45,421 nucleotides of DNA from Rhodanobacter sp. (GTDB lineage Bacteria; Pseudomonadota; Gammaproteobacteria; Xanthomonadales; Rhodanobacteraceae): NCBI GenBank assembly GCA_027307195.1, contig DAHUXL010000172.1, forward strand, positions 1 to 45,421. Direction: 5' to 3'. Below are positions 15,843-23,540 of the stretch, one piece after another. A program made the translations under genes and the position numbers. The notes under the pieces are model-generated. The model was given only the letters and a program-made list of their open reading frames with translations. It was not told the origin of the DNA and searched no databases. How positions within the stretch are numbered: the stretch's first letter is position 1; each line of letters starts with the position of its first letter.

Positions 15843-15943
15843 GCACCGTGCAAAGATGGCCCAACGGACCAATGGATGGTAAGTGCCATTGACGATAGCT
15901 TGTGTCCCGAGCGAAAGCTGAAATCCGGCATCGGGAGTTCAAG

Positions 15944-16558
15944 ATGATGTACGAGCCAGAGCAAAGGGAAGAGTCAGTTCCCATTGCCGTGAAACTTCTC
16001 CGGCGCGCATGTCTGGCTCTCGACAAGGATGCAAACGTCGCGAAGCGCGAAATCCGCAGGGCGCTTGAACTGCTTCTGGATTCCGTGGTCCGGACGCCGA
16101 TGAATCAACCTGTCCCTGGACTCGCACCCTGGCAGGCCCGAAGGGTGGTCGACCACATTCTGGCCAATCTCGAGGCGCCCATTCGAGTCGAAGATCTGGC
16201 CGCCGTGACGCGGCTGAGTGCGAGCCATTTCTCCCGGGCTTTCAAGCTCAGCTTCCGCGTGTCTCCCCACGCCTACATCGTGGCACTCCGGCTTTCGCAT
16301 GCGCGCGCCTTGTTGTCGGACAGCAATGAGCAGATCAGCCAGATCGCCGCGGCGTGCGGCTTTGCGGACCAGGCGCATTTCTCCAGAGTCTTTCACCGCA
16401 GCATCGGATGCGCTCCCGGCCTTTGGCGACGCGAGCGCCGCAGCCATCCGATCAATGACCCTGCCACTTCCATCGAAAACCCTCCAGGAACGGAGGCCTC
16501 GCAGCACCATCGTTTCGAATTTCCGCACCTTGCGGGAGCCGATGATGTTGCGGCATGA
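15944..16558 (+). CDS. AraC-family transcriptional regulator
   Basis: A 204-residue regulator. An N-terminal helical part (~1-65) precedes the double helix-turn-helix domain at ~70-170: IRVEDLAAVTRLSASHFSRAF, then ISQIAAACGFADQAHFSRVF. This is AraC-type, but it has no recognisable sugar-binding cupin domain, so the effector, if any, is unknown. The ATG at 15944 has GGGAG 7 bases in front; a GTG at 15902 in the same frame would lengthen it by 14 residues but lacks a ribosome binding site. It may act with the adjacent two-component system or on the SDR gene that follows. Confidence 0.87.
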   Translation: MMYEPEQREESVPIAVKLLRRACLALDKDANVAKREIRRALELLLDSVVRTPMNQPVPGLAPWQARRVVDHILANLEAPIRVEDLAAVTRLSASHFSRAFKLSFRVSPHAYIVALRLSHARALLSDSNEQISQIAAACGFADQAHFSRVFHRSIGCAPGLWRRERRSHPINDPATSIENPPGTEASQHHRFEFPHLAGADDVAA

Positions 16559-16561
16559 AAG

Positions 16562-16612
16562 CAGGCGCCAGCGAGTCGAGCCGCTTAGCCGGTCGTGCAA
16601 GGCTGGCGCCTG
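16562..16612. terminator. Stem-loop downstream of the AraC gene
   Basis: CAGGCGCCAGC (16562-16572) pairs perfectly with GCTGGCGCCTG (16602-16612); the loop is 29 bases. It begins a few bases after the AraC stop codon. No T-run follows. It could be a Rho-related stop or a binding-site palindrome; the self-symmetric GGCGCC core also allows other foldings. Confidence 0.4.
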
Positions 16613-16734
16613 TCTCCGGCATCAAAGCCAGCGCAGCGTTCTGACTCGCTGCGGGTGGAATAACCGTATCCGCGGCCCCAAGTCGTCCCGATCCGCCTCA
16701 CCGTTGAGGGGCGATCTTCAGTCGAGGAAATCCC

Positions 16735-17529
16735 ATGCATATCAATTTGAGTAAACGCCATGCCATCGTCACCGGTTCCACTGCGGGCATCGGTCTGGCA
16801 ATTGCCAGCGGACTGGCCGCTGCCGGGGCCGAAGTCGTCATCACCGGACGCACGCAGGCGCGAGTCGACGCCGCCATGGCCAGCATCGGCAAGCAGGTGG
16901 CCGGCGCAAGGCTGCGAGGCCTGGCCGCCGACCTGGGCACGCGCGAAGGTGCGGAGCAGCTGATCGCCGTGGTACCTGAAACCGACATTCTGGTGAACAA
17001 CCTTGGCATCTTCGAGCCCAAGCCTTTCTTCGACATCCCCGACGAAGACTGGATGCGGTTCTTCGAAGTCAACGTGATGAGCGGCGTGCGCCTCTCGCGC
17101 CATTACGCGCAAGGCATGGCAAGACGCGGCTGGGGTCGCGTGCAATTCGTCTCCAGCGAATCGGCGGTGCAGATTCCCCCAGAGATGGTGCATTACGGGA
17201 TGACCAAGACGGCGGAACTGGCGATCTCGCGCGGACTGGCCGAGACGCTGGCCGGCACCGGCGTTACCGTCAACGCGATCCTGCCGGGGCCGACGCGTTC
17301 GGAAGGCGTCGGCGATTTCTTCGGCAAGATTGCTGCAGAACAGGGCGTGTCACTGGAACAGGTGGAACGCGATTTCATTGCCACGCATCGACCCTCGTCA
17401 CTGATCAAGCGACTGGCCAGCGTGGAAGAGGTGGCCAACCTGGCCGTCTATCTGGCCTCGGAACAAGCTTCAGCCACCACCGGTGCGGCGATGCGTGTCG
17501 ATGGCGGCGTCGTACGTTCGGTGATCTGA
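16735..17529 (+). CDS. Short-chain dehydrogenase/reductase
   Basis: A 264-residue classical-type SDR. The cofactor loop TGSTAGIG is at 13-20, NNLG at 88-91, and the catalytic set is Ser141 (region VSSES), Tyr154 and Lys158 in HYGMTK. The end VDGGVVRSVI resembles the usual V-x-G-G strand. The Arg40/Thr40 region GRTQAR suggests NADP preference but this is not certain. GAGGAAATCCC lies in front of the ATG. It follows the AraC gene with 176 bp between, which contain the hairpin at 16562-16612. Substrate unknown. Confidence 0.9.
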   Translation: MHINLSKRHAIVTGSTAGIGLAIASGLAAAGAEVVITGRTQARVDAAMASIGKQVAGARLRGLAADLGTREGAEQLIAVVPETDILVNNLGIFEPKPFFDIPDEDWMRFFEVNVMSGVRLSRHYAQGMARRGWGRVQFVSSESAVQIPPEMVHYGMTKTAELAISRGLAETLAGTGVTVNAILPGPTRSEGVGDFFGKIAAEQGVSLEQVERDFIATHRPSSLIKRLASVEEVANLAVYLASEQASATTGAAMRVDGGVVRSVI

Positions 17530-17561
17530 GCCGCGACACCTGTTGCGGAACCCACTCCCGG

Positions 17562-17634
17562 AACGGGTGTCAGGGACAAATCAGGGGCTGCCATCCTGAT
17601 CGAAAAGGTCGCTGCTCAAATCGTTCATGACACC
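17562..17634. repeat. Eroded GGTGTCAGGGACA inverted-repeat unit
   Basis: The left arm GGGTGTCAGGGACAAAT (17564-17581 region) is close to that of the units at 156 and 438. The right arm, CAAATCGTTCATGACACC (17617-17634), keeps AAAT and GACACC but has changed in the middle. The spacer AGGGGCTGCCATC also occurs, slightly changed, at about 18900. It begins 33 bases after the SDR stop codon. Confidence 0.65.
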
Positions 17635-17656
17635 ATTCCTCGCGTGGGGGAGCCCG

Positions 17657-17737
17657 GCAATCGTCGGCACGCAGGCGTTTCCGCCGGGCATCATCTTCAG
17701 TACTTGCAAGGTCGGCGGGCTTTTGAATACTGGCTAG
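17657..17737 (+). pseudogene. 3' remnant of a second DHFR-like gene
   Basis: Read in frame to TAG at 17735-17737, the 26 codons give IVGTQAFPPGIIFSTCKVGG followed by LLNTG. They align without gaps to the last 26 codons of the intact DHFR-like gene at 5209-5790 (VSTQATPTGVILNTYKV...), with about half the residues identical. The similarity continues past the stop through CTAGTTCGACGGCGCGACATC and a GACGGCG...CGCCGTC hairpin also present at the other copy. The rest of the gene is missing. Confidence 0.7.
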
Positions 17738-17789
17738 TTCGACGGCGCGACATCATCAGTGACTACCGGAACGCCGTCATCCGGCAGGC

Positions 17790-17933
17790 ATGAAAGATGT
17801 GCCTGAGGCGATCGAGGGCGTGCGGAAGATCGAGTCCACGCGGCTCATCGCTGCCATTGCCAGAATCACCGTGAATGCTGTTGGCAGGTGTGGCGAGGGT
17901 TTGGTTTGCCTCATCGCGCAAGAGTGCAGTTGA
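17790..17933 (+). pseudogene. Possible N-terminal remnant of an ECF sigma factor
   Basis: ATG at 17790 opens 47 codons ending at TGA 17931-17933. The first part, PEAIEGVRKIESTRLIAAIA, recalls the N terminus of ECF41/ECF42-type sigma factors (A-V-W-R-I-E-S-A-R-L-I-A-x-L-A-R), which are usually encoded with YCII proteins and DHFR-like enzymes. Similarity ends at about residue 30; the remainder looks frame-shifted. The remnant of a DHFR-like gene lies just upstream. The assignment rests on memory of the family and a short match. Confidence 0.4.
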
Positions 17934-17964
17934 ACTTCTGCCGGGTGTCACCGTATTTTGTGGC

Positions 17965-18006
17965 GTGTCCGCTGTGTCCGATGTCCGCGCGAAGTGTCCG
18001 CGGACG
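17965..18006. promoter_or_regulatory. Cluster of TGTCCG half-sites ending in GTCCGCGGAC
   Basis: Four TGTCCG half-sites start at 17966, 17975, 17982 and 17995; the last is part of the palindrome GTCCGCGGAC (17996-18005). The identical 10-bp palindrome occurs at 37160-37169, in both cases about 67-69 bp upstream of a sigma-54 -24 element. This is the place and spacing of an enhancer-binding protein site. The protein that binds it is not encoded in the window. Confidence 0.6.
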
Positions 18007-18070
18007 GATGTTCTCTTTCGACAGGCAACGGGAAATGGCGCGGGAACGCGGTTTTCACGGCGTGGTGGCA

Positions 18071-18086
18071 TTGGCACGACGTTTGC
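18071..18086 (+). promoter_or_regulatory. Sigma-54 (-24/-12) promoter, copy 1
   Basis: TTGGCACGACGTTTGC matches the sigma-54 consensus TTGGCACG-N4-TTGCA: GG at 18073-18074, exactly ten bases, then GC at 18085-18086. Transcription should start near 18098, leaving a leader of about 36 bases before the ATG at 18134. The same element, GG-N10-GC with the same CACG and GTTTGCC, is found at 37237-37252 in front of a paralogous gene. Confidence 0.78.
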
Positions 18087-18133
18087 CTTGTCCCTCTCGA
18101 AAACCTCGTTTCCTCATTCGATGGAGAGCCGTC

Positions 18134-18229
18134 ATGAAATTCAAATACGAAACCCTGCTGCTGCGGAGCCTGTTCGGCGCCTGCGTGGCGATTTGCGCGA
18201 TGACCGTCGGCAGCATGTTGCTGGCCTAG
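18134..18229 (+). CDS. 31-residue membrane peptide (paralogue of 37299)
   Basis: A 31-residue peptide with a charged start (MKFKYETLLLR) and a hydrophobic segment (residues 11-31) containing SLFGAC and the small-residue stretch MTVGS. GGAGAGCCGTC precedes the ATG. The paralogue at 37299-37448 begins MKFESLMLHSLFGAC and shares the sigma-54 promoter, the leader and the ribosome binding region. Conservation of peptide plus promoter argues strongly for a real gene. The function is unknown; one transmembrane helix in the inner membrane is likely. Confidence 0.72.
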   Translation: MKFKYETLLLRSLFGACVAICAMTVGSMLLA

Positions 18230-18357
18230 GTGGTCGATCGCGCGAAGTACCGGCGACACGCCGGTTTGGGGCGGCGTCGGCCGCCTCGATGCGCGGGCAG
18301 CAGCCAAACCCCTGGTCTGCCCGTGCGTTTCCCCTCCACAAACCAAGGAAGTGACTC

Positions 18358-18744
18358 ATGAACAACATTCTCTCGCCCCGCTCTGTCTCGCGTCGTATCG
18401 CCCGTGGTCTGGCTTTGGCCGGTGTCATGGGCGCGTTCGCCGTGGCGGGTATCTCCACGGCCAGTGCGCAGGCTACTGCGGGCACAGTGTTCGGCAAGGC
18501 ACCAGCGGGTTACAGCATCGCTGTGCGCAGCGACACGACGGGGGCTGGCCGAACGGTGACGGTGGATTCAGCCGGCCGCTACTCCGCACCCCACCTGCCG
18601 CCGGGCATCTACACGGTCATGCTGAAGCGGGGCGATCAGGATGTCGCCAAGCATCTCAACGTGCCGGTAGCCGTGAGTCGCGGCGTCGAAGTGGATTTCA
18701 ACTGCAGCGAGATCAAGTGCGACGAGGCCGCCAACGCGAAGTGA
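18358..18744 (+). CDS. Secreted carboxypeptidase-regulatory-like domain protein
   Basis: A 128-residue protein. A signal peptide (residues 1-37, cleavage after ASA) is followed by one carboxypeptidase-regulatory/CNA-B-like beta sandwich, recognisable by VDSAGRYSAPHLPPGIYTV (residues ~69-87) and the V-x-V-x-x-G-x-E-V-D-F close. Two cysteines, C116 and C121, near the end may pair. Such domains form the plug-side extension of TonB receptors or stand alone in the periplasm. AAGGAAGTGACTC precedes the ATG. It lies 128 bp behind the 31-residue peptide and ends in a good terminator, so both are probably transcribed from the sigma-54 promoter. Confidence 0.8.
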   Translation: MNNILSPRSVSRRIARGLALAGVMGAFAVAGISTASAQATAGTVFGKAPAGYSIAVRSDTTGAGRTVTVDSAGRYSAPHLPPGIYTVMLKRGDQDVAKHLNVPVAVSRGVEVDFNCSEIKCDEAANAK

Positions 18745-18780
18745 GCCTTGGCGCACTGATGCACGCATGGTGAAGAAGGG

Positions 18781-18810
18781 AGGCCCGGCAAGGAAACTGC
18801 CGGGCCTTTT
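18781..18810 (+). terminator. Rho-independent terminator
   Basis: AGGCCCGGCA (18781-18790) pairs perfectly with TGCCGGGCCT (18798-18807), with a 7-base loop, and is followed by TTTTCTCC. It lies 37 bases after the stop of the carboxypeptidase-regulatory-like gene and is the clearest intrinsic terminator in the window. Confidence 0.9.
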
Positions 18811-18875
18811 CTCCATGCGGGGGCGCAACAGGCGTGTCTGCGGGCAGGAGAGCCAGCGCATCCCGCAGATCGTCA

Positions 18876-18913
18876 AAGGGGGCGTCAGAGACAATCCGGG
18901 GGCAGCCATCGTC
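18876..18913. repeat. Fragment of the GGTGTCAGGGACA repeat family
   Basis: GGGCGTCAGAGACAATCCGG followed by GGGCAGCCATCG matches the left half of the repeat at 17562-17596 (GGTGTCAGGGACAAATCAGG, GGCTGCCATCC) with several changes. The other half is not seen. It lies between the terminator at 18810 and the end of the GST gene. Confidence 0.5.
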
Positions 18914-18926
18914 GGGTGTAACTTCA

Positions 18927-19580
18927 TCAGCCGGTCGGATGCCTGGCAGTGAACACCGCCAATTGATCTGCGAAAGCACGCTGGAAGCCGGGTCGCGCTT
19001 CGCCACGGGCGACATAGGCGTCGAGGTTGGGATATTCGCCCAGTATTCCCGTTGGCTTCGATCGGAACAGTACCCCGATCATCATCAGATCGCCCGCGCT
19101 GAACGCACCATCGAGCCACTCGGCATCACCAAGACGATTGGAAAGTTCGCCCAGCGTTTTACGGGCGCGACCCTCGAGCATGGGCTGACGCTGCTCGTAC
19201 CAGGGTTTGTCGCGCTCGAAGATCAGGGCCATGCTGCGTTCAACCAGCGGCGGTTCCACCGTGCTGAGCGCGGCGAACATCCAGGTGATCGCACGCGCGC
19301 GTGCATCCGGTTCGTCCGGCAGCAGGCCTGCACGACTCTGCGCAAGGTGGAAGATGATGGATCCCGACTCGAACAGGACGAGGTCGCCTTCTTCATAGGT
19401 GGGGATCTGCCCGAAGGGTTGCAGCGCAAGATGCGCGGGTTCCTTCATCGCCTTGAATGACACAAGGCGAACGTCGTAAGGCTGGCCGACCTCTTCAAGC
19501 GCCCAGCGAACGCGCAAGTCACGTGCAAGTCCTCTGCCGCGGTCGGGCGAATCTTCGAAGGCAGTAATGGTGGGGATCAT
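18927..19580 (-). CDS. Glutathione S-transferase family protein 1
   Basis: A 217-residue GST. The N-terminal thioredoxin fold contains ARDLRVRWALEEVG and FGQIPTYEEGDLVLFESGSI (the cis-proline and ES glutathione site); the C-terminal helical domain has DGAFSAGDLMMIGVL. It closely resembles the GST at 24901-25554: both are 217 residues and share RDLRVRWALEE. The start at 19580 gives the family N terminus; a TTG four codons upstream is possible. No clear ribosome binding site precedes either. It conjugates or reduces with glutathione; substrate unknown. Confidence 0.87.
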   Translation of the reverse strand: MIPTITAFEDSPDRGRGLARDLRVRWALEEVGQPYDVRLVSFKAMKEPAHLALQPFGQIPTYEEGDLVLFESGSIIFHLAQSRAGLLPDEPDARARAITWMFAALSTVEPPLVERSMALIFERDKPWYEQRQPMLEGRARKTLGELSNRLGDAEWLDGAFSAGDLMMIGVLFRSKPTGILGEYPNLDAYVARGEARPGFQRAFADQLAVFTARHPTG

Positions 19581-19647
19581 GGGAAGGCTCAAGTGATGGA
19601 AAGACAGGGGCAGCGTGAGCTGGTCGAACCGGGAACTCCGAATACCG

Positions 19648-20367
19648 TCAGTTCTTCGGCACCAGCTCGCCGGTCACCTTGCCGTTGCCATCCAGCATCT
19701 GCAGTGACGGCTCGCCGTCCCTGGCGACCTTCATCACGATGCGCGGGTGGCCCTGAAGGTCGTTCATGGCGAGCTGCACGCTGCCATCGATGTTGCGGCC
19801 TAGCACCATGCGCCGGGTCGGGCCGCCGTGCTTGGCGAAGAATGCTTCCATCCTCGCTTTCTGCTGGTCCGCCGGCAGATCCTTGATGGAGGCCATCAGC
19901 TGGATTTCCTCCAGAATCGAATAGTCCGGGTAGTCATTGAACTGCAGCCTGGTGTAGCGGCCTTCCTTTTCCTGGTGGGAATCCAGCGCCATGGTCTGGT
20001 CCTGCTCGTAGGCGTCGAAAGACAGGTGGCCATGTGATTCCCTGGTGCCGTCCTTGTCCTTTTCGCCGCCGAAGATCAGCCCGCCGTTCTCGCTGCCTTC
20101 GTCGTTGTAGAAGATCATGCCGGCGGCTTTGCGGTTGGGGTGCGGGTATTCCTTGCCCTTGATGATGATGCCCGGCGCCGTGGCGGCATCGGAGATCACC
20201 AGTCGCAACGTGCCGTCGGGTTCGCGCACGTTGATGCGTTGCACGTCCAGCTGGTCGAGCGACAGCTTCTTTGGCGCCTGCGCAAAGCCGCTCAGGGCCG
20301 TCACGGCAAATACGGCGGTGAGTACGCCGGCATAAATCATCAGGAAACGCTGACCGATGGGTTTCAT
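19648..20367 (-). CDS. Secreted protein of unknown function
   Basis: A 239-residue protein with a signal peptide (residues ~1-30, ending in GFAQA). The mature part contains repeated beta strands with polar turns, including VQRINVREPDGTLRLVIS, PGIIIKGKEYPHP, NGGLIFGGEKDKDG and a final DGNGKVTGELVPKN. Similar proteins of this length are, from memory, widespread as uncharacterised in Lysobacterales and Acidobacteria. I cannot name a domain. GAGGCAAGCCC precedes the ATG. It is read in the same direction as the GST gene 67 bp further on and may share its transcript. Confidence 0.75.
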   Translation of the reverse strand: MKPIGQRFLMIYAGVLTAVFAVTALSGFAQAPKKLSLDQLDVQRINVREPDGTLRLVISDAATAPGIIIKGKEYPHPNRKAAGMIFYNDEGSENGGLIFGGEKDKDGTRESHGHLSFDAYEQDQTMALDSHQEKEGRYTRLQFNDYPDYSILEEIQLMASIKDLPADQQKARMEAFFAKHGGPTRRMVLGRNIDGSVQLAMNDLQGHPRIVMKVARDGEPSLQMLDGNGKVTGELVPKN

Positions 20368-20506
20368 GGGCTTGCCTCTTCACTGTCGGGGTGGATGTCC
20401 CGGCATGGTCACACGGCCGCCTAAACGGCGACACCGGGTCGAAACAAAAACAGGTCGGCGCGCTTTTCGAACAGACGATCCTGACCTTTGCGTTGCGTTG
20501 CAAGCG

Positions 20507-20986
20507 TCAACCGCGCCGCGCGGCTTCGATCGCGGCGACGTCGATCTTCGACATCGTCATCATCGCGTCGAACGCGCGCTTGGCGACGGCGGGGTCAGGA
20601 TCGGTGAACGCGGCCGTCAGAACGCGCGGGGTGATCTGCCACGACAGACCCCACTTGTCCTTGCACCAGCCGCAGGCGCTGGCCTGGCCGTCGTTGCCGA
20701 TGATCGCGTCCCACAGGCGGTCGGTTTCGGCCTGGTCGTCGGTCGCCACCTGGAACGAAAACGCATCGGTGTGCGGAACCCCGGGACCACCGTTCAATCC
20801 CAGGCACGGGATGCCCATGACACTGAATTCTACGGTCAGGACATCGCCCTGTTTGCCGGCGGGATAGTCGCCCGGCGCACGATGGACCGCGCCCACGGCG
20901 CTATCCGGGAACGTCTTGGCGTAGAACGTCGCGGCATCCAGCGCGGTGCCGTCATACCAAAGGCAAATCGTGTTCTTGCTGACCAT
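20507..20986 (-). CDS. PhnB-like VOC-family protein
   Basis: A 159-residue protein of the vicinal-oxygen-chelate superfamily, PhnB/3-demethylubiquinone methyltransferase-like branch. Typical blocks: ATFYAKTFPDSAVG, VMGIPCLGLNGGP, FSFQVATDDQAETDRLWDAI, and WGLSWQITPRVL. AGGAGAACCCCC precedes the ATG. The metal-binding residues typical of VOC enzymes are not clearly conserved, so it may be a binding protein rather than an enzyme. It is transcribed towards the secreted protein ending at 19648 but 139 bp separate them. Confidence 0.88.
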   Translation of the reverse strand: MVSKNTICLWYDGTALDAATFYAKTFPDSAVGAVHRAPGDYPAGKQGDVLTVEFSVMGIPCLGLNGGPGVPHTDAFSFQVATDDQAETDRLWDAIIGNDGQASACGWCKDKWGLSWQITPRVLTAAFTDPDPAVAKRAFDAMMTMSKIDVAAIEAARRG

Positions 20987-21200
20987 GGGGGTTCTCCTGA
21001 TTCAGGGCGGTGAGGATGCCCTTCATTCTCTTCGACGAACGACGTGCGCGCAGATCGACACGCAAAAAACCGGGTCATGGCGCACCTCCCATCCTTCTCG
21101 CCATGTACGAAGGTAGTGACTTCGCGAGAGGAAACCATGGCACGCCGCCTGATCCGTTCTGCTGGATCGACACGGGACGGAGCGAGCCGTCCCACTTCGG

Positions 21201-21557
21201 TCAGGTCGGCAAGCTGATCACCGGCACAAAACCACCGAAGATCATCCGCTTGCCGTCGAACGGCATGTCGCTGGCGGCCGCCATGCGCGGATCCTTCATG
21301 AATTTCTCCATGCCGGCATCGCGGGTGGCCTTGTCGGGCCATTCGACCCAGGAGAACACCACGGATTCGTCTTTCTCCGCCTGCACGGCGCGACGGAAAT
21401 CGGTGAGCTTGCCGTCGGGCACGTCGTCGCCCCAGCACTCCATCACGCGCGTGGCGCCGAACTCCAGAAAGATCGCGTCAAAGGTTTTGGCGTGCCCGAT
21501 GAACTTCTCGCGGTTGGCATTGGGTACGGCGATCACGAAACCATCGATATAGGACAT
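21201..21557 (-). CDS. DUF1428-family protein (YbaA-like)
   Basis: A 118-residue protein of the DUF1428/YbaA family, dimeric alpha-beta barrel fold. It contains the family start MSYIDGFVIAVPNANR, then CWGDDVPDGKLTDF, SWVEWPDKATRDAGMEKF and the closing FDGKRMIFGGFVP. Function unknown; members are often near general stress genes. GGAGACAACC precedes the ATG at 21557. The frame continues upstream to 21917 but that extension has no family similarity. Confidence 0.9.
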   Translation of the reverse strand: MSYIDGFVIAVPNANREKFIGHAKTFDAIFLEFGATRVMECWGDDVPDGKLTDFRRAVQAEKDESVVFSWVEWPDKATRDAGMEKFMKDPRMAAASDMPFDGKRMIFGGFVPVISLPT

Positions 21558-21795
21558 GGTTGTCTCCTTGGCGGGAACGGCGGCCGGTATGGTCACCTTC
21601 TCGTATGCGACGAACGAGTGCGCGAGGGATCGACATGGGGCCTTGCTGCCGTCGAACTCCCATGCATGAGGTTGGAGTCGGCCCATTCCAGCCAGTCGTA
21701 CCCAGCAGCCAGCGGTGATGGTTGGCTGAGACGGACAACCGAGTGTTGCTCCGCGCCGCCACTGCGCGGATGCTACTTGCCGGGGGTACGATGGC

Positions 21796-22791
21796 ATGGC
21801 CGCCCGGGCACCGATACCAGCTGGACTGACGCACATGGCACGCGGTCGCGATCCATTGTCATCTCTGTCTGAGCGGGAAGCGCTCCTGATCCGTATTTTC
21901 GACAAGCTGCCGGGCATGGTCGGCTATTGGGATACCGAGCAGCGGTGCCGGTTTGCGAACGCCGACTATGAACGGTGGTTCGGCATCAAGCCGGAAGAGT
22001 TGATCGGCAAGACGCTGAGCGAGCTGCTCGGGCCCATCTACCAGAAAAATCTCCCCCACATACTGGCGGCGTTGCGCGGAGAGGAGCAATTGTTCGATCG
22101 CGAGATTCCCGACCCTCAGGGTGGACCTCCCAGATACAGCCAGGCGCACTACATACCCGACGTGCTGGACGGCGTCGTGCAAGGATTTGTCGTATTGGTC
22201 TCCGACATAAGCAGCCGGAGGAAGCTTGAGCTTCAGCTCCGCGAGGCACAGGAGCGGGCAAACACCATGGCCATGCATGACGCTCTCACGGGGCTGCCCA
22301 ATCGTGCGCTGCTCGAAGATCGTTTGCAGGAGGCCATCGAGATGTCGAAGCGGCACTCCAGTCGATGTGCTGTTCTTTTTCTCGACCTCGATGGATTCAA
22401 GAACGTCAACGACGTTCTCGGCCATGGGGCGGGAGACAAGGTGCTTTGCGAGGTGGCGAGGCGCCTCGTCGACGAGCTGAGAGAGGTGGATACCGTGGCT
22501 CGATTGGGTGGAGATGAGTTTCTTGTCCTGTTGCCCGAGGTCAATGGCCGGGATCAGGCTGGCGTCGTTGCTGGCCATCTGCTTGCGATGATGCAGCGAG
22601 AGCCATTCGTGGTGGAAAATCAGTCGTTCGTGTTGTCCTTCAGCATCGGCATCGCCTTTTGTCCGGATGATGGCTTGGCGGTGCATGAACTGCTTGGGCA
22701 CGCAGACAGTGCCCTGTACGCGGCAAAACGCGCCGGCAGGAACCGGTTCGCATTTTTCACAGCCGAAGCGAGTGGTTCCGGGAACCCATAG
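21796..22791 (+). CDS. PAS-GGDEF diguanylate cyclase 1
   Basis: A 331-residue soluble protein. PAS domain at ~28-140 (GYWDTEQRCRFANADYERWF; GPIYQKNLP) and GGDEF domain at ~155-322. The active-site GGDEF is at 238-242 and the inhibitory I-site RxxD is present at 229-232 (REVD). It should make cyclic di-GMP and be subject to product inhibition. ATG at 21796 has a run of five G bases about 10 bases upstream; ATG at 21835 is an alternative 13 codons in. It stands alone between two minus-strand genes. No phosphodiesterase (EAL/HD-GYP) gene is in the window. Confidence 0.9.
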   Translation: MAARAPIPAGLTHMARGRDPLSSLSEREALLIRIFDKLPGMVGYWDTEQRCRFANADYERWFGIKPEELIGKTLSELLGPIYQKNLPHILAALRGEEQLFDREIPDPQGGPPRYSQAHYIPDVLDGVVQGFVVLVSDISSRRKLELQLREAQERANTMAMHDALTGLPNRALLEDRLQEAIEMSKRHSSRCAVLFLDLDGFKNVNDVLGHGAGDKVLCEVARRLVDELREVDTVARLGGDEFLVLLPEVNGRDQAGVVAGHLLAMMQREPFVVENQSFVLSFSIGIAFCPDDGLAVHELLGHADSALYAAKRAGRNRFAFFTAEASGSGNP

Positions 22792-22883
22792 TCGCCGGCC
22801 AGCCCCGCTGCCCGGTTTCCGGTGCATGCCGACTTCCGCCAATTCATCATGGAACGTCTCTGATCCTTCAGGACCGGGAAACC

Positions 22884-23531
22884 TCAGACTCCAGCCCGGG
22901 TTCTGGGCCGGCGGATGGCGGTGATCTTGCCGTTGCGTCCGCCGCCGCAGAAGAAGCGGTCGCCGCCGTCGGACTCGAGTCCCGACACGCCGACGCCGGC
23001 TGGCATCTGCAGGCTCTCGAGTACTTCGCCGGTGGCAGGGTCGATGTGTCGCACATCGCTTTCGTCGCCTTCCCAGGTGCCGTGCCACAGCTCGCCGTCG
23101 ACCCAGGTGACGCCGGTGACGAAACGGTCGCACGCGATGGTGCGAAGAATCGCGCCCGTGTCGGGATCGACCTGGTGGATCTTGCGCTCGCGGTATTGCC
23201 CGACCCAGAGCGCGCCCTCGGCCCACGCGAGTCCGGAGTCGCCACCAGCGCCCGGCGCCGGGATGGTGGCGAGCACGTGGCCGGTGGTCGGGTCGATCTT
23301 CTGGATCTGGTTCTCGACGATCTGGAACAAATGCCGTCCGTCGAACGCCGTACCTGCGTGCGCGACGACATCGATCATGTGCGGTGCTTCCTTGCTGGCC
23401 GGATCGAACGCAGCCAGTGCACCGCCGGTGGCAAACCAGACGCGCTTGCCGTCATAGGTGACGCCATGCACCTCGTCGATACCGGGGAAGGGGCCGTACT
23501 CGCGGATGATTTCGGCGTTTGATCGTTTCAT
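22884..23531 (-). CDS. Glutaminyl-cyclotransferase-like beta-propeller protein
   Basis: A 215-residue protein built of repeated blades of the form ...G-x-x-L-W-x-G-x-x...I-x-x-V-D-P-x-T-G, for example VDPDTGAILRTIACDRFVTG, VRHIDPATGEVLESL and IDPTTGHVLATI. These blades and the length match the glutamine-cyclotransferase/PF05096-type propellers and Vgb-like proteins. No signal peptide is seen, so it is probably cytoplasmic. The start codon is 9 bases after the stop of the HTH-TPR gene, so the two form an operon. Enzymatic activity is not proven by the sequence. Confidence 0.8.
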   Translation of the reverse strand: MKRSNAEIIREYGPFPGIDEVHGVTYDGKRVWFATGGALAAFDPASKEAPHMIDVVAHAGTAFDGRHLFQIVENQIQKIDPTTGHVLATIPAPGAGGDSGLAWAEGALWVGQYRERKIHQVDPDTGAILRTIACDRFVTGVTWVDGELWHGTWEGDESDVRHIDPATGEVLESLQMPAGVGVSGLESDGGDRFFCGGGRNGKITAIRRPRTRAGV

Positions 23532-23540
23532 GCAGCCATC

